Position numbers and translations under genes: made by a program. DNA of 64,000 bases, taken from Ursus arctos. Taxonomy: Eukaryota > Chordata > Mammalia > Carnivora > Ursidae. The stretch is taken from positions 21,883,501 through 21,947,500 of the forward strand of contig NW_026622841.1 of assembly GCF_023065955.2 (NCBI RefSeq), in the 5' to 3' direction. A model generated the notes under the pieces. It had not been told where the DNA came from and ran no database searches. It saw only the letters and a program-made list of their open reading frames with translations. This document shows, one piece after another, positions 56,421 through 64,000 of this stretch. Numbering within the stretch: the stretch's first letter is position 1; each line of letters opens with the position of its first letter.

Positions 56421-56904
56421 TACACAAGATCCTTTTGATGTAGGTAAAGTAGAAGCTCTAATAACTATTCTTCACTTAACCAGCTACATCAGTGATGCTT
56501 TCAAGTCATAGAAAAATCTCAACTCGAAACAGTATAAATAATACAAAAACTACTTTTTCCCATACATGAAGCGATTCAAAGGAATGGTAAGCTGCAGGGT
56601 TGATGGACTCCACAGCACAGAGATATCATCAAGGACTCTTTCTTTAGAACATCACTCACACGCTCACGCTAGGTCAGTTTTGCCACTGGGCTGGCTCCAA
56701 TCAAGATCACACAATGGCTGCCCCAGTTTCAGGTATCAGATCTAGACAGGACAGTTTAGGAGACAATTATCCATATAGAAAGGCAAAGATGAGCAGGAAG
56801 TATCAGAAGCTTCTTTATCAGTAGAAAGGAAATCACTGATAACCGAACCTTAAATTATTCAACTCTTATACCTAATGGTATCCCAGGGAGCAAGACAGCT
56901 TAAG
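56421..56904. other. unassigned sequence
   Basis: No recognised feature. Confidence 0.4.
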
Positions 56905-57290
56905 TTCAGGCTGCCATAACAAAAACATCATAGATGGGTAGCCTAATAGAAATTTATTTCCTGCAGTTCTGGAGGCTGGACAGTCCAAATTAAGGTGCTG
57001 GCCCATTTAGTTCCTGGGCTGACTTCTTGGTTTGCAAGGTGAGGGCTCTCTCATTGGTTTGGAGAGAGATGCCCTCATAGTGTATGGCAGGGAGAAAGAG
57101 CTCTGGTCACATCCTCTAATAAGGACACCAATCCCACCAAGGACCATGGAGGGTGACTCCAAATCCATGATCTTACCCAAACCCAATTATCTCCCAAAGA
57201 CCCCACTTCTAAGCACCATCACACTGAGGACAAGGCTTCAACATATGACTTTTGACAGGATGCGAACATTCAATCCATAGCACTATACAG
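56905..57290 (-). mobile_element. MaLR LTR (MST/MLT1 type), solo
   Basis: In reverse: AGTTCAGGCTGCCATAACAA, CTGCAGTTCTGGAGGCTGGA, CACATCCTCTAATAAGGACA, CCCAATTATCTCCCAAAGAC, CACTTCTAAGCACCATCACA and ACATTCAATCCATAGCAC. No internal sequence. Confidence 0.9.
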
Positions 57291-58179
57291 AGCATGACAC
57301 CAGACATTGCTAGAATTCCCAAATAAGACTAAATCCCATCTGTTACCTTCCATGTTAATAACATAAGACTTCAGGGAGCTCAAAAGTAGCATTTCATCAG
57401 GAAAGAATGAGATCCCCTTGGGTATAGGAGGGGAATGCAGGCTGCTTACAGGGCTATTTAACCTCAGGAGACTACCGCCAGGAAGGACACTGACACCTCC
57501 TGAGAAAACAGTGCCAGAAATGGGCTGACATTTGGAATGGACTTGCCAAAACCTCAACTGAATGGCTGCCGGACAGGGAGGTAGAGCGAGAGAAGAGGCA
57601 GGCGGTACGTAAAGTACTGAGCTTGTCAGAGGTCCGCTAAAGACCCAACACAATGCTTGCTCATTGACAAGGCTCTCAGACTTCCCTTCCCTCTCCTCAT
57701 CGTGTTGGAGGAGGTGAATGCCGGTCAGCTGAGGAAGGCAGCTGTTGGATATATTGATTCTGTGAAGGACTGAAATGATTGGCTCTTTGACAGTTGCTTA
57801 TATCCCCATTAAAACCAGGCAGAGCCAATAAGGTCAGTGGAAGTACACTATTTCATGGAGTCAAAAGTGACAGTTAGACTCTATTTAAAATAACTGTGAA
57901 AATGCTGGAGGTCAGAAGGACAGCACCTCAGTTGAGCTAGAGAGAGTATATTTATTTTCCAAATGTCAAGAAATTAACATTTTGAGGAGTTAATACGATC
58001 TGTGCATATGCCAATGTTGGGCAATAGACAATCATTTTTCTTCAGAGAACAAGTGATGTACTTGAAAATTGGGCACCCAGTGAGTGCTTACACTACAACA
58101 TGGGCTATCGGAGACACAAAAAAAGAGTAGCATACCCCCAGCCCCAAGAGAAACAAGTCATTAAAAACAATTTTAAAAG
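57291..58179. other. unassigned, less AT-rich sequence
   Basis: A 127-codon minus frame (57270-57653) begins at the LTR border and has no recognisable domain; its serine/proline-rich content follows from the base composition. Near 57775-57830 are two CCAAT-type motifs in opposite orientation (GATTGGCTC and AGCCAATAAG) about 50 bases apart. No repeat recognised. Confidence 0.4.
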
Positions 58180-58320
58180 AGCCACTTTAAAACAATGGAA
58201 GTCAGTGTTAAATCACAGAGGACTGGTCATTAGTACTATGTAATTCCAATATAAGCTGGTGTCACCAGGAAAGGCTTTGTGGAAGAGGTGGCATTTAAAC
58301 AGGGACCATGGTTAGAAGCA
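58180..58320 (-). mobile_element. L2 LINE fragment
   Basis: CACCAGGAAAGGCTTTGTGG, then AAGAGGTGGCATTTAAACAG and GGACCATGG match the reverse of the L2 segment around its GGAAGCCTTCC motif. Short and diverged. Confidence 0.52.
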
Positions 58321-58639
58321 CCATGTGCTCTAGACACTTCTTGTCAGCAGTCTTCTTTCTCCTCAGCTAATGGAAGCCTTAGCAAACTCAGAGCTATTCT
58401 ATTTCTGAAACAGGACATAAATTTTTCTTTCTTCTCTCCCAATCGGAATATCTTAAAATTCCCCAAACTACTGTTTTGATGGGGAAGGGGGAGTCAGGTA
58501 ATGTTGCTTCAAGTAAATGGAAACCCCACGTGTAAACCTGTATATTCTAAGCCTTAGAAAGAATGAGACACTCAAGAGGGCAGAAGAAACACAGTGCTCT
58601 AGACCTCTTTCAGCTTGCAAAGACTCAGAAGACTTTGTT

Positions 58640-58965
58640 GCAAATTATTTGCTGTGTTTAATAAGCGTGCCACGTGCAAATGCGCTAAACACATAAATAC
58701 AGCAAAGTCATAATCACTAGGTTCAATGTCAAGCACCATTTAAATCCAGTGATTAAATCAATTTGATGATAGTGAGCCTTTTTTATTAGAAACACTGTCT
58801 GAAGGAGAAAACAAAATTTAGGGGAAACTCTGCTTTTACTCTTCCCTCACAAGAAATGAAATCTATTAATAATGTCAATTCCATTAATGATTTAATACAT
58901 TTCTTTGCAAGGGATCTACTGCAATCTAATCTTTTCTCTTTTAGATTAAAACCTTTTTTTTTTTA
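58640..58965. promoter_or_regulatory. candidate conserved noncoding block
   Basis: No transposon similarity. It holds a dense set of plausible binding cores: GTTTAATAAGCG, CCACGTGC (E-box), ATGCGCTAAACAC, GATTAAATCAATTTGATG, ACATAAATAC, CCATTAATGATTTAATAC and TCTTTTAGATTAAAACC. The mix of E-box, forkhead-like and homeodomain-like cores without decay into A/T runs is suggestive of a regulatory element, not proof. Confidence 0.3.
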
Positions 58966-59494
58966 ATTTGGAGTAATGGGTTTGTCTATGGATGGACTGA
59001 GATTCCTGTACAAAGTCTGGGTGATAAAAGGAAGGGTTTGTTCTACATCGCACAAGAGTTCCTGCCAGATACCTCGGTTGTGTTGATGATGTAACTTCAG
59101 AGGCTTGGGTGCTGCCCAGGAAATTTCTGATAGCATCCTATCAGAGTCTGGGCCAACATGAGGCCACCTTAACTTTTCCTCTTATATAACCAACCCCCTC
59201 AGCTTTAGCGAAACCAAGTTTCCTGCCAACTTGGAAGTGAGTTCCTGGGGAATCTCACAGAGCAACAGCTCTGATGTGACATCAGCTGTGCCCTCCAGGT
59301 GCATTAAGTAGACTATAGGTGCTGAGAAGAATTAAAAAAAGAACAGGATCAACGTGTTTGATTATGTTCTTATCACTCATGGGTTTTCAATGAATTTAGA
59401 GGGATAAGACATAACTAGATTACAAAGTGTATCATACAATGGCCTATATGGTTCCTTTCACTATCAGAACGCGAGTTATCAGCATTCAAATAAG
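58966..59494. other. unassigned sequence
   Basis: No recognised repeat or gene. Confidence 0.4.
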
Positions 59495-60640
59495 AAAAAA
59501 ATCAAAGTGAAGTGAAACCAAAAGCTGTGCTTCTGAACAAAATGAAAAGGCAACCTACTGAATGGGAGAAAATACACATCACATGTCTGATGGGGCTAAT
59601 ATGTAAAATATATAAAGAACTCATACATCAGAAAAAAAAACTGAACTAAAAATTGGGCAGATCTTCATAGACATTTTTCCAAAGAAGACATACAGATGGC
59701 CAATGGGTACATGGAAAAGGTGTTCAACATCACTAATCATCAGGGAAAAGCAAAATCAAAACCACAATGAGACGTCACCTTATACCTGTCATAACGGTGC
59801 TTATCAAAAAGATAAGAAATAACAAGTGCAAAGATGCAGAGAAAAGGGAACCCTTGTGCCCTGTTGGTAGGAATGTAAATTGGCACAGACACTATGGAAA
59901 ACAGTATGGAGATTCCTTGAAAAATCAGAAATAGAACTACCATATGATCTAGCAATCCAATCCCACTTCTGGGCATCTATTTGAAGGAAACAAAACACCA
60001 ATTCGAAAAGACATACACACCCCTATGTTCACTGCATCATTGTTCACAATAGCTAAGACACAGAAGCAACATCTATGTCCATCAATGGATGAATAAAGAA
60101 AATGTGTTTACACACACCCACACACACACACACAATGGAGTGTTATTCAACTTCAATAAAAAAGGACATCTTGCCATTTGCAACAACTTGGATGAGCCTT
60201 GAGGGCTTTGTGCTAAGTGAAATAAGTCAGAGAAAGACAAATAGTGTATGATCTCATTACATGTGGAATCAAAAATAAATAAAACACCCAAACTTACAAA
60301 TTCAGAAAACAGATTGGTAGTTGCCAGAGACAAGGTTTAGGGGTGGGCAAAATGGGAGAAGGGGGTCAAAAGGTACAAACTTTCAGTTATAAGATAAATA
60401 AGTCATGGGGATGTCATGTAAAATATGGTGATTATAGTTAATAATGCTATATCGCATATTTGAAAATTACTAAGAGAGTACATCTTCAAAGTTCTAACTA
60501 CGAAGAAAAAAACTATGTGTGATGATGCATATCAACTAGACTTACTACAGTGATCATTTTATAACCTATACAAATATTTAATCATTATTTTGCATACCTG
60601 AAATTAATGTATATCAATTATATCTTAACTAAAAACAAAA
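59495..60640 (+). mobile_element. L1MA-type L1, 3' part
   Basis: Late ORF2 (AACCTACTGAATGGGAGAAA, GACATACAGATGGCCAATGG, ACCACAATGAGACGTCACCT, ATGGAAAACAGTATGGAGAT) followed by a long 3'UTR (GGTAGTTGCCAGAGACAAGG, TCATGTAAAATATGGTGATT, TAATGTATATCAATTATATC) and an A-rich tail. 5'-truncated and full of stops. A short (AC)n lies at 60110-60134. Confidence 0.92.
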
Positions 60641-60984
60641 ACAAGTATTTTAGATCCAGTGCCTTTTATCACTCTATACCACAACATTCATATACCCCCA
60701 GAGAGAACCAATAGGTAAATGCAATTTTTCTTAACAATGAGGCGGAGAGGCCATGGAAAACTCTTTGAAAGAGATAAACTTTAAATTTTAAGCAACGAGG
60801 AAGAGGAGTTAAAGAAGAGCATGAAGTACAGAATAGAAAAATAAAAGTCAAGAGATTTGGTGTTGGGTTTTTTCCTGTTGTATTTGGTACAAATTGTCTA
60901 AGCCAGTTCTGCATGGTCTGTATCGTGTCTTTGGCCCATTGCCCACTGTCCACAGGTCAGGGTTCATACCGTTTATTGAATGAT
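60641..60984. other. unassigned sequence
   Basis: A 94-codon minus frame (60669-60953) has no domain and is not called. Confidence 0.4.
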
Positions 60985-61085
60985 GTGATTGAAAGTACTT
61001 ATTAAGAACTTGGTAACTGCTAAGCTCTATGCCAGTCACTATAGGGTTGGCAAAACAGACAAAGTCTAATTCTATCTGAAGTTTC
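60985..61085 (-). mobile_element. L2/MIR-type 3' end fragment
   Basis: ACTTATTAAGAACTTGGTAA, then CTATGCCAGTCACTATAGGG and TTGGCAAAACAGACAAAGTC resemble the reverse of an L2 end. Short. Confidence 0.5.
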
Positions 61086-62136
61086 GAATACAGTGGATTT
61101 TATTCACTAAAAACACATTTTCAAACAGAATGTCTTACCTTGAAGTACTATCATTGTAATTGTCCTTTCTTTATATAGTAACTTTTATTGTGTTTTATTT
61201 TCTTATTATGAGAGCATGATGAACTGTTCTAATCCCTGCTCACTACTACAAACATGTAGAAATGCTGGATAAAGGTATTTTTGAATTTTCATTTAACAAA
61301 ATTCACTCCTCTGGGATGTACAGTTCTAGGAGTTACGACATGGATATATTCACATAAATCCTATTACAGTAAGGATATAGAACTGTTTCATTACCCCCAA
61401 AATCTCACTCGTGCTATTATTCTTTTTTAGTCAAACACTTCCCCACCCCAAACCCTGGCATCCACTGACCCACTTTCTGTCCCTACAACTGTTCTTTCAC
61501 GAATCCCATAAAAATAGAATAGACAACCTTTTGAGACTACCTTGCTTCACTTAACATAATGCCTTGGAAATTACCCATGTTGTTGTACTGAAAGTTCATT
61601 CCTTCTTATTGCACAGGAGTATTCCATTTTATACACGAGCCACAGATTCTTATCCCTTCACTCTCTGAAGGACAGTTAGGTTGCTTCCAGATTGGGATGA
61701 TTATAAATAATGCTGGCTCAAAGCTTTAGAACTTAAACACAGATTTTCATTTCTCTAGGGTATATACTCAAGAGTAGGATTGAAGGATCATAGGTATGTA
61801 TTTAATTTTATAAGAAATTACCAAATCATTTTCTGAAATAGCTGTACAACTTTGCATCTCCACCAGCAGCAATGTATGAAAGTTACAGTTGCTCCACATC
61901 CCTGCAATCACTTGATATTGTCTTTTATTTTTAAGCCATTCTCATAGGTTTATATTACAGTTTCGCACTGTGTTTTTAATGTGCTTTCTCTGATGACTGA
62001 TGATGTAGAGCATGTCTTCTTGTGCATATTTGCCATCTGAGAAACTTCTCTGGGGAAATATCTGTTCAGAGCTTCTGCCCAGGTTTTTTTGTTTGTTTGT
62101 TTGTTTTGTTTTGTTTTTTTTTTGGTTGTCTGATTT

Positions 62137-62334
62137 TGCTGTTGTTGTTGAGAGAGAGTGCGTGTGTATAGGTGGGGTGGGAGGGGGCAGAGGGACAATG
62201 GAGAGAATCTTAAGATGACCCCAGGCTTAGCGCAGAACCTGATGCAGGGCTCCATCTCATGACCCTGAGATCATGACCTGAGCCGAAATCAAGAGTCGGA
62301 CACTTAACTGACTGAGCCGCCCAGGTACCCCTAA
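62137..62334 (-). mobile_element. CAN-SINE in L1M, tail replaced by T/G repeats
   Basis: In reverse: GAGAGAATCTTAAGATGACC, GGGCTCCATCTCATGACCCT, GACCTGAGCCGAAATCAAGA and ACTGAGCCGCCCAGGTACCC. TTGTCTGATTT occurs on both sides (62126-62136, 62335-62345). The T-rich (GTTT)n stretch at 62085-62125 lies outside the left copy, so the tail history is unclear. Confidence 0.93.
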
Positions 62335-63195
62335 TTGTCTGATTTCTTATTGTCGAGTTTTGAGAGTTCCTTATATATTATGGGTAAAAACCCTTTGTCA
62401 GATGTGATTGAAAATACTTCTCCCACTCTGTAGTTTGTCTTCTCATTCTCTTAACAGTGTTTTTTGCAGAGCAATTTTTTTATTTTGATAAATCCAAATT
62501 ATAATTTTTCTTTTATGGGCCATGTTTTTAAAGTTTTTTCTAAGAACTCTGCTTAGCTTAAGGTCACAGAGATTATCTCTGTAGTTTTCTTAGAGTTTTG
62601 TAGATCTGAATTCTATACTTTAGTATTTGATTCATTTCACGTTAATTTTTGTAAAGGTGTGAGATTAATGTTTACTTTTTGAAATAGATGTCCAACACCA
62701 ACAGTTCCATCACTGTTTTCTGAAAGATGGCTTTTCTCTGTCGAATTTTGTATCTCTATCTAAAATCAATTGATTATGCATGCATAGGTTTATCTGTGTA
62801 CTTTCAATCCTGTTCCATGGATTTGTTTCATTACTTTCACCACTGATGGCACTTTCTTGATTCCTGAGATAATAAATCTTAAAATCTGGGAATGTGTGTC
62901 TTCCAACCTCATTAGTTTTAAAACTTCTTTCGGCTATTCTAATCTATTCATCTATCCATATAAATTTTAGAAAAAGCTTTCCATGCTTTAAAAAAATCCC
63001 ACTGGGCTATTGATTTGAATTATAATTATAGATCAAGTTGACAAAAACTGGCATCTTTACTATAGTGAGACTATAATTTCATAAAAACAGAACATGTCTC
63101 ATTTTATTCATGCCATCTTTGTTTCTCATATCAGCATTTAGCTATTGTCAGTAGATAAGCACTGCACATATTTTGCCAAATTAATATAAATATTT

Positions 63196-63377
63196 TTTAG
63201 ATTTTATTTATTTATTTGACAGACAGACAGCAAGAGGGGGAACACAAGCAGGGCGAGTGGGAGAGGAAGAAGCAGGCTCCCAGCGGAGGAGCCCGATACA
63301 GAGTTTGATCCCAGAACGCCAGGATCACGCCCTGCGCTGAAGGCAGACGCTTAACGACTGAGCCACCCCGGCGCCCC
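63196..63377 (-). mobile_element. young CAN-SINE in L1M
   Basis: In reverse: TTAGATTTTATTTATTTATT, GCGAGTGGGAGAGGAAGAAG, TTTGATCCCAGAACGCCAGG, ATCACGCCCTGCGCTGAAGG and GACTGAGCCACCCCGGCGCC. TAAATATTT flanks it (63187-63195, 63378-63386). The CACGCCC form is the young subtype also seen at 37.3 kb. Confidence 0.95.
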
Positions 63378-63794
63378 TAAATATTTCATTTTTTGAAGCT
63401 ATTATAAATGGTACAGTTGTTTTAATTTGTTTCCAGTTACTTATTGCTAAAATACAGAAATACAATTGATTTTTTATGTATATTGATCTTGTAGCATAAA
63501 AAATTCCTAAAATCACTTATTCCATAGTATTTTGTGGATTCCATAGTATTTTTTATACAGGCAATCATGTCTGTAAATATAGTTTTACTTCTTTCATTTC
63601 AATCTGTATGCATTTTATTTCTTTTTGTTTTACTGCATTGACTAGGCCTTCAAATGTGATGTTTAATAAGTGCAGTGAGAGCAGACAGCTTTGCCCTGTT
63701 TCCACCCTTAAGAGGAAGCATTCAGTGTTTTGCCATTAAGAATGATACCAGCTGTAAATTTTTATAAATGTTCTTTTTTTGGATATTCTTAAGG

Positions 63795-64000
63795 AAAGTT
63801 GCCAGAAACAGAAATAAAAGGAAGACACAAGCAAGAATATTAGAGATGTATATAAAAAACAATATCTGGCATATACAAAGAATTCCTGCCATTCTAATGG
63901 AAAAGACCAACATGTTGAAAAAATTCACATGAACGAAATTCACTAACATTTGAAAATATGCCCAATCTTGCTACCTTCAAAGTTAAGGGAAATTTTATAT
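63795..64000 (+). mobile_element. L1M ORF2 piece in opposite orientation, runs off the window
   Basis: ATCTGGCATATACAAAGAAT, TCCTGCCATTCTAATGGAAA, then GAAAATATGCCCAATCTTGC look like late ORF2 of an L1M in forward orientation. It abuts the reverse L1M. The match is moderate and the end lies beyond the window. Confidence 0.55.

Larger units (their letters stand above)
61165..63790 (-). mobile_element. L1M, 3' half, interrupted by two CAN-SINEs
   Basis: In reverse from 3'UTR to the RT region: CCCTGGCATCCACTGACCCA, CTACCTTGCTTCACTTAACA, AGGGTATATACTCAAGAGTA, CTGTACAACTTTGCATCTCC, AGTTTTGAGAGTTCCTTATA, GATAAATCCAAATTATAATT, CACCAACAGTTCCATCACTG, ATACAATTGATTTTTTATGT and GAAGCATTCAGTGTTTTGCC. About 2.2 kb of L1M remains once the SINEs are removed. 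Many stops; inactive. Confidence 0.9.

Noticed and set aside
57270..57653. 127-codon minus-strand frame
   Set aside because: It overlaps the edge of a MaLR LTR, shows no recognisable domain and has composition-driven residues.
57775..57830. Promoter with paired CCAAT boxes
   Set aside because: There is no TATA-like element, CpG cluster or following exon; two five-base motifs alone are weak.
61165..64000. Twin-priming inversion of one L1
   Set aside because: The forward piece after 63795 appears to come from late ORF2, downstream of the point where the reverse piece ends, so it does not fit an inverted 5' segment of the same insertion.

Overview
This is a stretch of mammalian nuclear DNA with no gene I can support. 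It is AT-rich, has no long conserved reading frame, no convincing spliced exon set and no structural RNA gene, and more than half of it is recognisable interspersed repeats. The many copies of the tRNA-Lys-derived CAN-SINE (heads reading GGCGCCTGGGTGGCTCAG on one strand or the other) place it in Carnivora. The young SINE subtype, with TCGTTAAGC followed by GGCGTGATCCCGGCGTTCTG, together with the L1 3' ends, points to a caniform. From memory of such repeats a bear or giant panda fits best, but that is inference. Whether the window is intergenic or inside a large intron cannot be told from the sequence.

Layout. 1-5.3 kb: old repeats (MER5A, L1M, MIR, an MLT1 LTR) and a short young L1 tail. 5.3-12.3 kb: two plus-strand L1 copies end to end, the second carrying two SINEs and a large internal deletion. 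12.3-17.2 kb: mostly unassigned sequence with SINEs, an L1MB tail, an LTR-like piece and a Tigger-type DNA transposon. 17.3-19.1 kb: two young minus-strand L1 ends with target-site duplications. 19.2-28.8 kb: MIR and L2 pieces, an MLT1 LTR inside a MIR, SINEs (two in a row at 23.7-24.1 kb), microsatellites and unassigned DNA. 28.8-38.4 kb: L1-dominated, with an L1 3' part, then an L1M 5' part, then an L1 5' part holding a GC-rich 5'UTR and a very young SINE. 38.4-48.7 kb: MaLR LTRs, one with internal sequence, L2, SINEs and nested L1M. 48.7-59.5 kb: the least repetitive part, with a palindromic element, a hAT-Charlie element, MaLR LTRs and two AT-rich blocks that look like candidate conserved noncoding elements. 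59.5-64 kb: L1MA and L1M copies with two SINEs.

Nothing here works together as a pathway or operon. What can be read is a history of insertions: MIR and L2 first, then L1M, Charlie and MaLR, then L1MA/L1MB, then CAN-SINEs and carnivore L1. I found no previously undescribed functional system. The items most worth a second look are two candidate conserved noncoding blocks, an unrecognised dispersed short repeat, an L1 pair whose parts are in permuted order, an unrecognised LTR-like segment and a minus-strand protein-like reading frame at 40.8-41.1 kb. Family names come from remembered consensus sequences, not from a database search, and most edges are good to about 10-30 bases except where a target-site duplication fixes them.
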